Below are positions 11,620 through 23,700 of a stretch of 64,000 nucleotides of DNA, piece after piece; the stretch's first letter is position 1, and the number at the start of each line of letters is the position of its first letter. The stretch covers positions 36,647,632 through 36,711,631 of the forward strand of contig CM028377.1 of NCBI GenBank assembly GCA_013146195.2, given 5' to 3'. The notes below the pieces were generated by a model, which worked only from the letters and a program-made list of their open reading frames with translations, was not told the origin of the DNA and ran no database searches. The translations under genes were made by a program, and so were the position numbers. This DNA comes from Codonopsis lanceolata. Its lineage: Eukaryota; Streptophyta; Magnoliopsida; Asterales; Campanulaceae.

Positions 11620-13211
11620 TTAATATTTTCATTTGAAAAAACGATAATTTTGACTTAAAAAGTCAAAAAAGAACTATACGAGTTAATTAGAAAACGACTG
11701 AGCACACGTTCAATAAAAACTTTTGATACGATGAAATAAAAAACGATTACTGATTGGAAAAATTGTGTGTCAGTTCACTTTTAATTTAAAAGGTTTAAAC
11801 CGCTTTATACCCCCGATATTTTTTTGAAACCCGAAAAAGGCACCAATGCACTATTTGATAAGGCAATGCATCGATTGATCATATGATCTGACGATGCACG
11901 CATTTGTGCATCGCAATGCATGATGTATCTTTTTCGGTTTGAGAAAAATATTGAGGTGTATAGCAGTTGAAAAACTTTCCGAAGTAGACCCGCTCAAATT
12001 CCCTTACTAATTATACATGTGGATTACGTTTTTGTAGGCATTGCACTTTCACAACTGTAATGGACTTCTCCTAAGTGGAACAACACATCTTAATAGCCCG
12101 AGAGAACATATAGGGGTTCACGACTGTAATGCTGCAGAATTAGGTCATCTTCATATATCTGCGCCTGAGGACAGCCCAAACACTGATGGAATTGACATTA
12201 GTGCCTCCTCCCATGTCAATATTCATGACAGTTCTATCAAAACTGGTAATTTTATGTCCATTTTTCACACTTCTCTTTGATTCTCAAATATATTCTGTTA
12301 AAAATGATTACGCGCTAAAACAAACTTGTCGTAAATAACATGTACAGGTGACGATTGTGTGGCCATTAAAGGTGGCTCCGTCGATGTGAATGTTACCGGG
12401 GTGTATTGCGGACCAGGACATGGGATTAGGTATAACATTCCTCTTACACTTCTCCCATGTCTTAAATTCTAGACTCTCTTTTTGTCTAACTCTCTATGGA
12501 TACCCATACGAATAGTGTTGGAAGCCTCGGAGTTTCTGGAGGTAGAGATATCGTAGAACAAGTACGCGTGATAAACTGCAACCTAACTGCAACCCAAAAT
12601 GGACTAAGAATCAAGACAACACCGGTAATATTACTTGTTTGACCGCACGGGTTAAAAAACATTTTTCTTTGTCCATTGGAGCGACCACAGGTGCATGGCT
12701 AGGTTTATTGATACAATTTTTACTTTTGTATGTATTTTAGGGTGGATCGGGCTATGCTAGGGATATCTTATATCAACAAATCCAGCTTGCAAACGTGAAG
12801 AACCCTATTATCATCGATCAACATTATTGTGATGGGAAACATTGTGGTGTAAGTTTTAGAACCATATATGCTACTTTGATAGGTTCTTTTTTATCAAATA
12901 GTTCTTGCCTAAGGTTACGCCTAAAGAAAATGATTCGAGATACATTATTGTGCTTGAGAGTTTAAATGTTCCTTTTGTTTATGTCATGCGTACAGGGAGC
13001 TTCTAGTGTACAGGTGAGATCTGTGACATACAGAGGCGTACAAGGATCTTCGGCCTCGCCACTCGCTATCAATTTTGACTGCAGTGAGAGCACACATTGC
13101 ACCGACATTGTGATGGATCATGTTTCCGTAGCAGGATCAGGTGTCGGGGCTTCTTGCAGAAATGCCCATGGGACTTTTACATCAACTTCACCTAGTGTTA
13201 CTTGCCAGTAA
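10268..13211 (+). CDS. Polygalacturonase (GH28), nine exons, secreted
   Basis: Hydrolyses alpha-1,4-galacturonan (pectin) in the cell wall. Exons: 10268-10402, 10502-10639, 10780-10935, 11203-11232, 12038-12245, 12348-12429, 12516-12624, 12741-12848, 12996-13211. All introns are GT-AG, phases agree, and the product is 393 aa, a normal GH28 length. The start at 10268 gives a signal peptide of about 25 residues ending CMA, followed by ATYYVTDFGARGDG, the classic mature N-terminus; the ATG at 10201 is in another frame. All four family motifs are present: NTDGID (201-206), GDDC (223-226), GHG (246-248) and RIK (281-283). Cysteine-rich C-terminus ends VTCQ. Endo versus exo mode cannot be told. Intron 4 carries two TA microsatellites. 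The 5' region is duplicated upstream in a truncated form. Confidence 0.95.
11340..11609. repeat. Two TA microsatellites in polygalacturonase intron 4
   Basis: Runs of alternating TA at 11340-11391 and 11578-11609, the second ending in ACACACAC. They lie in the longest intron of the gene (11233-12037) and are likely length-polymorphic. Confidence 0.95.
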
Positions 13212-13538
13212 CAAGTTCTAGTGAATGTTATTCTCATTCTAGTTGAGCTATTTGATTACTTGCCAACAATCAATTTATGGTTAAGCAAGGTTTTTAATGA
13301 TAATGGCATTCAACTTTACCTGATTGTATGTTTGGACCATAAGAGCCTAGCTTGACCTAACTCATGTAGCTTCTTGCGACCACCAAAACCAACCATAAAA
13401 ATACCAAAAGACATTAAGATCAAGCAAAAATCTAGGAGAAATTGTTGGTCCATACTTTTTCTTAAACATTTTTTCGCTACAATCCTTCGTTCTTTCTTTC
13501 AACCGCTAAAATCTATATTCGAAATATTGTACCTAAAA
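13212..13538. other. Polygalacturonase 3' flank, nothing recognised
   Basis: AT-rich sequence after the stop codon. It should hold the 3' UTR and polyadenylation site, but I see no decisive AATAAA signal. The ORF starting at 13374 is a chance reading into the adjacent fold-back transposon. Confidence 0.5.
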
Positions 13539-14113
13539 GGATTAATATATTGTTTGGTCCCTGGACATGTCGAAAAAGAATGTTTTGGCCCCCGGACAAA
13601 AAAACAATCGAAGGTGGTCTCTGGACATTTTTTTTGGATCAATTTACCCCCTCCCACCGTTAGCGTTACATTTTTCGTCAAATATTATATCAAATGCCAA
13701 AAATACCCTTAAAGGTTTAATAACAGTTTAACTTGACTTTTTAATAAGAAAACAAAATATATTTTTTGAAATGAAGTATTTTCTTTAAGTTTTTCAATTT
13801 TCGACTTGTGATTATTTTAATTTTCCCTGTAATTAATATGAATTGACAGATGGGAAAGAGAAATTGCAAAAGAGATTATTGAAGCAATAGATGAAGAGAA
13901 AAAGTCAGTGACATTCAAGGTGATTGAAGCCTAATGTTAAGGGTATTTTTGGTATTTTATATAATATTTGACGGATAATGTAACGCTTATGGTGGGAGGG
14001 GGCAAATTGATCCAAAAAAAACATGTTCAGGGACCACCTTCGATTGTTTTTTTGTCTGGAACTAAAACATTCATTTTCGACGTGTCCAATGACCAAATTA
14101 TTATTTAATTCTT
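13539..14113. mobile_element. Fold-back (MULE-like) element with long inverted arms
   Basis: Left arm about 13539-13717 and right arm about 13931-14113 are inverted copies of each other: TTTGGTCC-TGGACATGTCG on the left pairs with CGTGTCCAATGACCAAA on the right, and AAATACCCTTAA with TTAAGGGTATTT. The direct repeat CCTAAAA lies on both sides (13532-13538 and 14114-14120) and could be part of a 9-bp duplication with mismatches. Long arms and this kind of duplication suggest a Mutator-like non-autonomous element. No transposase. Confidence 0.7.
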
Positions 14114-14162
14114 CCTAAAATGATCGGATCGTTTTCTTCCATATTTTTGGATTATTTTTCAC

Positions 14163-14387
14163 CTGATGTCAAGCCTTAACATCAGCTTTTTTGAATTTTT
14201 TTTTAAACAATGCTGATGCCAAACCTTGGCATCAACATTATTGGATTTTTTGTCTTGAAAAAACTGTAGGCATCAGTATTATTGGATTATTTTTCACCTG
14301 ATGCCAAGCCTTGGCATCAGCTTTTTTGAATTTTTTTTAGCTTGAATAAGCTGTGAAAACAATGCTGATGTCAAACCTTGGCATCAG
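14163..14387. repeat. Four palindromes CTGATGYCAARCCTTGGCATCAG
   Basis: Near-perfect palindromes lie at 14163-14185, 14213-14236, 14298-14320 and 14365-14387, separated by TTTTTTGAATTTTTTTT-type spacers. Each can form a 10-bp stem. The substitutions differ between copies. They belong to no element I recognise. Confidence 0.8.
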
Positions 14388-14544
14388 CTTTTTTGAATTT
14401 TTTTTAGGCCGGATTAGATCTGTCATTCATTAATGACATTTTTGTCATTTGGCAACTAATTTGTAGTTACCTGAAATGTCTAAAAAAAAATGATAATCAT
14501 AGATAAAAACATGTTTTTAAAATTATACTCACTTAAAATTTACT

Positions 14545-15389
14545 CAAAAAATACCAATTAGACCGCTTTTTCAAAGTTTTTGTTATTTCGAAAATACCAA
14601 ACCACAGTAGATCTACTAACACCATTAGCAAAACTCTCACAAGATTTACCATCACCTCCTTTTTTGTCACTTACCTGCCACACTACGCTCATCTCCACTA
14701 GTTATTTTGTAGAGATTTATCAAAATGCAAGATCTTGGAGACAAACAAAGACTATAAGGCACCACTCCAATACAAAAAAGAAAAAAAAAATCACATAGCC
14801 AACAAACTAATGAACTACTCCCTCTCTTCGAGGTAAAGTAGCAAATATGATGCAGTGAAAACGGAGATGAACCGACTCTCTTCAAACCTCGTACTGACCC
14901 ATTAAGGGGAGGACCTCAAGGTATAAAGCGATAAAAGGGTTTCTTCAAAGAATAGGTCTTATGTGAGATCATCTTACAGATCGTAATTTGTTAGACAGTA
15001 CTTCATTCTCTCATATGTTAGCCCACCAACACATGGTGGATTCACAGATTAGCCCACTAACACATAATAAATCGGATCAAGAAGATCTATCTTACAAAAA
15101 ATACCAATTAGACCATTTTTCCAAAGTTTTTGTCATTTCGAAAATACCAAGCCACCTTCTACTAACACCATTAGTAAAACTCTCACAAGATTTACCATCA
15201 CCTCCTTTTTTGTCACTTACCTGCCACACTACGCTCATTTCCATTAGTTATTTTGTGGAGATTTATCAAAAAGCAAGATCTTGGAGACAAACAAAGACTA
15301 TAAGACACCACTCCAATACAAAAAAGAAAAAAAAATCACATAGCCAACAAACTAATGAACTACTCCCTCTCTTCGAGGTAAAGTATCAT
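14545..15389. repeat. Direct duplication of about 300 bp
   Basis: 14545-14841 and 15095-15389 are close copies (AATACCAATTAGACC, CTCACAAGATTTACCATCAC, CACATAGCCAACAAACTAAT). Both run up to CTACTCCCTCTCTTCGAGGT, the start of a Stowaway-like end. Between them (about 14930-15090) is a segment with CCCACCAACACATGGTGG, related to 17745-17885. The ORFs in both copies are shadows of this repeat. Confidence 0.85.
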
Positions 15390-15506
15390 TGTTTTAAAAC
15401 AATTTTTTTTAAAATACCAAATTTAGTAGTTCATTAATAATAAAATAATTTTTAAATAAAACATTCAAAATGAAATAAGAAATTATTTATCTGAAAACAG
15501 AGGGAG
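15363..15506. mobile_element. Stowaway-like MITE
   Basis: The ends CTCCCTCTCTTCG and ACAGAGGGAG are inverted, with TA on each side (15361-15362 and 15507-15508). It is 144 bp, AT-rich inside and has no ORF. Confidence 0.7.
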
Positions 15507-15618
15507 TAGTTAACACCGAATTGGGGGGAGGGGAACCAGTTAACATGATAAGAAAAGTCTAGTTTCCTCGTAAAAGTTATTGAAAAAGAAAAAGCTTCTT
15601 CAGACTTTTGTTTTTTTC

Positions 15619-15798
15619 ATGGGTTCAAATTCTCTTTTAACCCCTTCATATCTTCTGCCTTCATTATTTTCAAAGCCTATTTCTTCTTTAACCAGAAAAG
15701 GCAAAAAACTGATACCGAAGAAATCTACGAGTAGAAAGAAGAATATATGGTGCAAGTTACAAGGAATTGAATGGATTCTATTATGGAGTGGAAGCTAG
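15619..15798 (+). pseudogene. Possible gene fragment with plastid-transit-like N-terminus
   Basis: From the ATG at 15619 the peptide starts MGSNSLLTPSYLLPSLFSKP and is rich in Ser, Thr, Leu and Lys with no acidic residues for about 45 positions, the composition of a plastid targeting peptide. After GKKLIPKKSTSRKKNIW the frame ends at 15798 without a recognisable domain, and no convincing exon follows. It may be the first exon of a captured or decayed nuclear gene for a plastid protein, or chance. I do not recognise a family. Confidence 0.3.
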
Positions 15799-15970
15799 TA
15801 ATCAACCTAAACGACCCAATAGTGATAAAGATTGCAATTTTTTTTGCAGTTTACGAACACAAGCTAAGATCTATTTGAGGTTTGCAAGAGTTGTAAGCGG
15901 CGCGATGTAAATTGCTGATGGCAAGACAAGAAATATCAACTTTATAGTCACATAGAATGATCCTCACGTT

Positions 15971-16773
15971 TAGGGGTGTCAATCCGAATCACCAAGTCGT
16001 CAAGCCAAACAAAACCGAGTCGAACCAAGTGGTTTGGTTTAATTTGGTTTCGTAGCTTGTATGGTTCAGCTCAGTTTAAGTTTCTGAAAAATCGAGCGGT
16101 TCGATTCGGCTCTCAGTTTGATCCTCCGAGTTGAGTCAAACCAATCTAAACCAAACCGTTGCGTGAACCACCAAGTCAAACCACCAAACCATAAATATTA
16201 GATATTACTATTTATCAATGAGAAATTATATCGTTTATTTTATTATTACATCATAAGGACAAAAGTCTAAAAAATTTCATATCTTTAATATTTTCAATTT
16301 TCTCGTATCGTTTTAAATTTGAATAATCTCCAGCAAGCACTAGAAATCCTCAATAGACGCATCGAATTCCTCACATCATCAACTCCCCTCAAACCCTAAC
16401 CATCACATACTTTGTGTGAAATCATTTATTCCAAAAACAATCGTAAAAAAATAAATTTAGAAGACAATATGAACACAGCAAAATGTTACATCTTTACGGT
16501 ACTTGTTTCTATTGGATTTTTTTAATTAGTTTTATTTATTCAAATATTTTGGGTTACTTTAAAGTTGAAAGTTTAATGGCCTTTTTAAAATCAATACAAA
16601 CCGTGAAACCAAACAACAAAGTCAAACCACGAGACCAAACTCAATCATAGTGGTTTGGTACGATTTGGTTCAAAACGTGGTTTAGCTCAATTTGATTTTT
16701 TACAAACTAATGACCCACGGTTCAACTCATATTTTGTCTCAAATCGAACTAAAGCAAACCATGTATACCCCAA
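15971..16773. mobile_element. Non-autonomous hAT element
   Basis: It starts TAGGGGTGTCAA and ends GTATACCCCAA. Flanks CTCACGTT (15963-15970) and CTCGCGTT (16774-16781) form an 8-bp target duplication with one mismatch. Both sub-terminal zones are filled with GGTTTGGT/AAACCAAAC motifs in both orientations, plausible transposase-binding repeats. There is no coding sequence. Confidence 0.75.
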
Positions 16774-16781
16774 CTCGCGTT

Positions 16782-17374
16782 TACAAAAAACCTGTTTACT
16801 TTATTAGTGTTTTTAATTAGTGTTCTTGTAACTATTTTCGCGTCTTCAATGACATTAAAAAATATATTAAAAATTGGAGTCAACCGGAAAAATAATGACA
16901 TTCATTTAGGAAATTGTAGATTGAATACTGGGCGGGGTCCTTTTTGTTCAAAGTGAAGATAATCAAACAATAATATGTGGATACAAGAGTAGAACATTTA
17001 AGTTATCAGAAGCGACAACATAAGCAGAAAAGGATGACAACGTTTGAGAATACCGATAACTACAAATCCAACAGTCACTATCTCTAGAAGAATTCATGAA
17101 TATCATCTATTCAAAATTAATTGGCAACCCCGTAAAACAAACTATATATACCAGAAAAGAATTTCTTAAAATGAAGTGTGCAATCCCCCAGTCTACTCAC
17201 AAAGAGTCATCCCCTTCACTCACTCTTTGTCTTTGGGCCTCAAAATCCTTGTTCACCAACAAACCCATCAACCGAAACTGATTTTTATGCTCATTTGTAG
17301 ATATGGTCCCTTCACTTGGAACTTATCAAAGTTAGTTCTTGGAGCTTCAATTTCAATGTTCTACACTATAGTTA
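16782..17374. other. Intergenic, no gene recognised
   Basis: AT-rich. Around 17300-17345 it contains GGTCCCTTCACTTGGAAC, a fragment resembling the fold-back family seen at 13539-14113. The two overlapping ORFs here have no family resemblance. Confidence 0.5.
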
Positions 17375-17650
17375 GGTCTCGTTTGATACAGCATTTTGAA
17401 AACGCAACTTTTACAAAACGTAACGTTTTTAAAACGCACGTTTTTTTTTTTTTTGTAAACACGTTTGTAAAACTATTTTAAATTGTTATTTTCATAAACA
17501 GAGTAATTGTAAACGCAACATTTTTTTCAAGAAAACACTGCACATTTTTAAGACACTGCATTTTAAAAAGTTACATTGAAAACACTTTTAAAGAAAAAAC
17601 GCTACGTTTTTTGCTAACGTTTTGGTGAAAACGTTACACCAAACAAGCAC
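17375..17650. mobile_element. Tourist-like MITE (PIF/Harbinger)
   Basis: Flanked by TTA on both sides (17372-17374 and 17651-17653). Inverted ends are GGTCTCGTTTGATAC and ACACCAAACAAGCAC. The 3-bp TTA duplication and CTTGTTTGG-type terminus are typical of Tourist elements. 276 bp, non-coding. Confidence 0.7.
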
Positions 17651-17744
17651 TTAATTAGCTAGCTACGTTGGCATATGCAAATTGTGTTTTAGTGCATTTT
17701 AGGAATATATAACAATACACTTTGGATGTAATCAAACAAGAGTA

Positions 17745-17885
17745 GGTCTCATATAAGGTTGTAACATCGTCTTACGCATCCTCAATCAAGACGGAGTCTC
17801 AATCTTTCACAACTCAACCCACCAATACACGGTGGGTTAGGTTAAGAGAATCCGCCTTAGAAAAAATACACGTAAGACGTTCTTT
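17745..17885. repeat. Small repeat with CCGTCTTAC-type ends
   Basis: It contains GTAGGTCTCATATAAGG, CGTCTTACGCATCC and ACCCACCAATACACGGTGGG, and ends near CACGTAAGACG. It is related to 14930-15090 and to 62500-62665. The inverted TAAGAC/GTCTTA ends suggest a small MITE family; no clean target duplication could be fixed. Confidence 0.5.
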
Positions 17886-18435
17886 CCTAAGTTTTTGCCT
17901 TACAACAATTAACCCACTTGCTCATAGAAAGATGAGCCATGGATTAAGTGGAGTAATGTGCATATTCTTATTATAGATAACAACTTTCGGTCCAAGCTTT
18001 TGGTCATGGACTTGGACGAGCATGTTAAAACCAAACAAAGCTATAAGATTCAAAAGATGATTCATCAGCATAAAGTTAAATGTCAAAATGGGGCTGTCAT
18101 TACCAAAAAACTAAAACCTGTTCTGTTCTTCAAATAAAATTGCACGAAAGCACTCTAAATAATATAGCTAAGATGAAGCAAATATTGGTTTGATACTGTT
18201 TTTTCCTTATCATCTGAAACTAAATATGAGAACAAGTTCATTAACTCGCAACAAAACATGTCACTAACAGCTGTACACTTACCTCGCTTCATCCCCGCAA
18301 AAGTCCAAATTGGGAACGTACAACATCAAAGGACCACAGAGCTTTGATTTTATGCAACACCAAAGGACCACTCTTTGATTTCAGGAGAAACTATGTGGTG
18401 CGAGTTGTGATCTTGTTCTCTCCCTATTCACAAGC

Positions 18436-20187
18436 TTACTCATCATCCGAAGAACTATCCATTGGTGTAGCAAAGTCATTCGCTACAGGCTCATCCTATA
18501 TGTATGCACATTGAACGAGATCCATTTAGGAAATGAAGAAGCAATGGCCCAAAATCAAATTAACAGGATAAGAGACTGTGTTTATCAAAATACGAAAATG
18601 TATTGAGTAATAAATTCTTACAGCTATCTTATCCCAGTCCTTTAACTTGGAATTTGTGAGCATGTAATTATCACGCAGTGGAGCCCACGAAGGACCTTCT
18701 CCATCCTGGCCTCTATTGACCTACATCTCAGAAAACAACATAAACAAGTAAAGAGTTTGGTCTTGCAAGTAAATCAGGTAAAAGTATAACCAAGCATGCC
18801 AGTAGTGTGTGTCTCTGTGTGAGTGTGTGTGTGAGAGAGAGAGAGAGAGGGTGAGCGAGAACCTTAACAAGAGTGCCAGTCGATTCGGAAGGAGTCTTAT
18901 CCAACTCTGAGAAGAAGGCCTGTTTCCTCCTCTTTTGCAACTCTGGCAAGCAAAGAGACAATATTTACTATGTTCATAACCATAAGGTGTTACAAAAGAA
19001 ACGTGTATGGCTAAATTAAGCAATGACATTTTAAAAGACACTTATGGAGAAAACCGAGACATTCAAATATTTATCACATAGCTTGATATTAGACTACTTG
19101 CTGGTCAAAAACATAGTACAACGAGCACTGATAAACAGCATGAATCTGGATTTCTAAACAATCAATGATGAACATGTTTAATGATCGCATTTCCATTCTC
19201 TTCACAGAGTAATGACTAGCAACTAATTTTACGAATAAAAGTTGATACAAAATTGAAGATTAAACTACCCGTTTCAGTCTCAGACTTTGTTGCCTCGAGT
19301 TAATTGGACGATGGGACGCCTAATACCTACTCATCTTCGACCACTTCATGTGAGATTTAGACTAATCTACGTACTCAACTCGACCATCTGAGAAGAGGCA
19401 CATATTAGAGTTCTATTCATGGGTCACAAATTGCATGAATTTATACACTGTTTGTTCTAAGCCACGGTTAAGTTATGAACATCCCTTCCATGCCCTCTGT
19501 TTTCTATGTCCGCACAAAACAATCAAAAGCCAAGTAAGCAAACAAACCAAATCTAATAGATTAGATAAATTTGTTTAATTCACTTTCTTAAGCATGAAAC
19601 TCAAATTACGCAAAGTTTCAAATATCAGAAGGATGTTATCACTGTAGCAATGGATGAAATCTTTTGTTCAACCTTTAGTTTTATGGTTAATCAACAGGCC
19701 ATATGCCGCATCTCTAAGTGAATGTCGAGGGCATGACCTTGGAGGCGTTCTGTTATTAGGAACTTCAATCATGGCTTTGTTCTCATTTTACATATTTTTC
19801 TACCTCTAAAAGCAGCATGATCTAATGAAATAGGCTAAGACCCCGAGTCATATGTCTAATGACCACCCTGACATCAGGCATATGACATCCCCACCGCCAC
19901 CTTATAGTGGTGAAGTGAGGACCCTTCACCGCTACATGTCAGAAAACGCTTATGAATTGCAAGTGTTTTATTCTACTTCCTTTAATTTTCCTTCTCATCC
20001 TTTGTAGGGGTGTAAGTTCGAATCGCGGAATCGAGTCGAATCAAATCCCGTGGTTTGGTTTGGTTTTTGCGTATAGTGGTTTGGTTTTGGTTTGAATTTC
20101 CTATAAACTCGATCGATTAGATTCGATTTGCGATTTTTGCTTCCAAACCGAACCGAATCGTCAATTAAATTAATAATATACTTTAAT

Positions 20188-20238
<51 letters not shown>

Positions 20239-20724
20239 AAACATATTTACCAAAAAATCTACTCCACCTTTTATCATTCCCTAATTTCGTGTCTTTCTCC
20301 CTCTCAAAACCCTTGACGTCACATTCCTCTCTCTCTCCGGTCTCACAGCCCACCGCAGTCTTAGACCAGGACTTCTTTGCCGGCGTCGCCATTTCAGACC
20401 ATTAATTCCCTTCCCTCATTTCACGTCTCTGTCTCGACCAAACCCTAGCCGTCGCACGCCTCTTACGCTCTCTTTCTCTATCTCCGGTCTCCAGTCCACT
20501 CGTGTCTTCAGACCATGACTTCGTCGGACGATCTTGCACTGCCGTTGCCACCATGGAAAGGTCTTGTTTGCTCCCCTTCTGTTTCGATCTATTTCTTCCT
20601 CCTTCCTCACTTTTTGATCTGTGTATCCCCCTCTTTTGGTTGGCGATTTTTGCTTCCGAACCGAACCGAATCAAACCAAACTAAACCGAATTGTCAATTA
20701 AATTAATAATATACTTTAATATAT

Positions 20725-20767
<43 letters not shown>

Positions 20768-23700
20768 AAACTAATTTATCAAAAAATCTACTCCACCTTT
20801 TATCATTCCCTAATTTCATGTCTTTCTCCCTCTCGAAACCCTTGATGTCACATTCCTGTCTCACTCTCCGGTCTTCACAGCCCACAGCAGTCTTAGACCA
20901 GGACTTCTTTGCCGGCGTCGCCATTTCAGACTATTAATTCCCTTCCCTCATTTCACGTCTCTGTCTCGACCAAACCCTAGCCGTCGCACGCCTCTTACAC
21001 TCTCTTTCTCTATCTCCAGTCTCCAGTCCACTCAAGTCTTCAGACCATTACTTCGTCAGATGATCTTGCGCTGCCGTTGCCACCATGGAAAGGTCTTACT
21101 TGCTCCCCTTCTGTTTCGATCTATTTCTTCCTCCTTCCTCTCTTTTTGATCTGCGTATCCCCCTCTTTTTCTCTCTCAATCTTATCTCCCTCCTTCGCGA
21201 TACACTTCTTGCCCCCTCTCTCTCGATTTATCGCTCCCTCCCTCTCAATCGGTCGAGTTAGCTGCCTTTCTCTCTCAATCTGTTTTTCAGCCACTTTCAC
21301 TTGGATCTAAAGAAACTTGTTTGTATTAGAAACATGATTTAGTTTACACATGTGATTATAATATGACAATATGTAATATTTAATCTTCAGTTTCAATTGT
21401 TTAATTTCAAAGCGGTTTCTCCCTCTCCTTCCATCTCATGTACTGCTTGCTTGAGTATTCTGTAATCCATGCGTGTTTTGAGCTTTGGAAGAACTAAACA
21501 ACTGATTGAACAATATGCATTTTATTTCGTTTCTTTCCACATCTTTTTTGAGATAGATAGAAACAAAGAATTTGGAGGGTGGCAGCCCATTCAAATTTAA
21601 GTATAGAAAATTTGAAACAGAAGTATGCATCTGTTCACATAACTATTATTAATTTGTTTTATATTTTTTTTCTATTTAAACCATCAAACCGAACCGTGTG
21701 GTTCGGTTCGGTTCCAAACATTGCACGATTCGATTCGATTTGAGAAAATTGGAACCATTGAAAGTCGGTTCGGTTTGTGGTTTTCGCCTCTAACCGAAAC
21801 GTTACACTCCTAATCCTTTGTATACTTGATTCATATAAAAAACAGTGGATTGAGAGATAACATGTTACATTTAAGGTTTAATATGATTGAAAAGAATAAG
21901 AAGAAGAAGGAAGGGGTAGAAATGGAGGTTTCAAGTCCATCTCTCTCTCTCTCTCTCTTTTCGAACAAATAAGTATTTGGGTTTTTAATTTGATTTCTTT
22001 TTCTCCCCTTTTTATATCAGTTAGATATCAAGTTTTTTTATTTATTTATTTTGATTTCACTAAGTTCCATCTCAGTAGTATTGACCATGTTGCCAACACG
22101 TGGAGCTTTCATCAGCATAACTGAGGGTATAGAAGTCTTTTTGTTCAATTTTAAATGTCAAAATAGACGGCCGTCAAATGAGGGGCTAAATGTAAGCCCA
22201 AAATTGAGTTCAAGGGCCAAATTAGGAAGAGTCAAACAAGTTGAACCAAATCAATAAATGATGTTAAGTTCAGGTACCAAATTATATATTAAACCTACAT
22301 TTAATGACAAGGTAAAAATATGGGTAAACCTGAAAATGAAAAGGTAAAAAATAGCTGGCTTTGAGTCTATGAACAGCTATATCTACACGCGTACCTTTAG
22401 CATCTTTAGACCTTGAAGGATTCAATCCTTTCTGAGAACTTTGAGCCTTGTTGACCTGTACATTGGTACCAGTAACATAAGCTCCAATCTGGAAAACTCA
22501 CAGCAGCACCAAAGGTAATCCAACGAATTGAGATTTAAAATAGAAACTTACTGCATTAAACAACTTGACCACTGAAAGCTCCGCAGCATAGATGGAAAAC
22601 AAGAGGCTCGTGTAAGTTAGTAAGGGTCAACAAATTAAGGGTGTTTTACAATCAAACGGTATCACAATAAAAAATATGAGCAGCACCTCCTTTTGTCGCA
22701 ACTCCTATAAGAAATTTTTCATGCAAGTCCAAGTAGTTAAGAGGCTTCACATGTCCCTTCTCGCCTACCTTTGAAATCAACCATTGCATAGAAGGGATAA
22801 ATAAATCACGCATTGATCATTGATTGTGAGAGATAGTGTGCATGTGTATGTGAGTGTTTGTCTGTGCATTGAGAAATAAAGAAAGATGTACAAAGCCAAG
22901 ATAAAAATACCATGTGCTTTTCCTTCTTTGCATCACCCTTAACCTTCCGTTCCACTTCTTCTTCAGCAAGCTTCTCTGCTACAAGCTTCTTGTGTGCAGA
23001 TAATACGGGACCCTACAAGAGACATGTACTTAATAAAAAATATCAAAAATCAGACTCCCTCCTACCCAACAATAAATCCCTTTCTAAAACCAAGGCACAC
23101 AGCACCTGATAGAGAGAACAAATTAGCCAGTTTGACTTTTTTAAAAGGGATATTGGGAGTAGCTAACTATCCTTTGGGTTGTGTCTGAGGCTTATTCCTA
23201 TTTTTTAAGAAAAAGAAAAGCAATTTAAAATTATTCAACGGCGAATTTTGAGTAAAAAGAAAGTTTTCAACAAAAGAATAAAACTAAAAATTGTTCTCGC
23301 ATACATGTTCCAGTCTTATAACTGTACCCCTTATTTGATAGCTCCACTCTTAAAATAAGGTCATACTTGGTAAAATCGCAAACCTTAGCTAGCTAATTTC
23401 ACTATGAGTGATGAAACTTGTAACAAGGAATTTGGCCTAGAACTGGTGTTCAATTAGAAACAAGATGAGGCAAAAGTCAGAGTATTGAATTAATTGGTTG
23501 ACTACAAATGATTACTACTAGATTGTCATATTCCTGAAAATTGTGTAATTTTCATAACTAGACTCTCTGTCAGAGGGACTAAACGATATTGATTATCAAG
23601 AGGCTTACCAGTACATCATCAGAAACATTTGTCTTCGTAATCTTTTTGAATGCCATTCTGAATGCTTTGCAACCTTCAGTAAGTTTTGTAATCCCAGGCT

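Noticed and set aside
13374..13712. 112-codon ORF after the polygalacturonase
   Set aside because: Most of it lies in the left arm of the fold-back element, and the mirror ORF appears in the right arm.
14163..14387. CRISPR-like array
   Set aside because: The repeats are palindromes with irregular, similar T-rich spacers in a plant nuclear genome; there are no cas genes.
14580..15437. Two similar ORFs suggesting a small gene family
   Set aside because: Both are the same non-coding 300-bp repeat in two copies, and both run into Stowaway-like ends.
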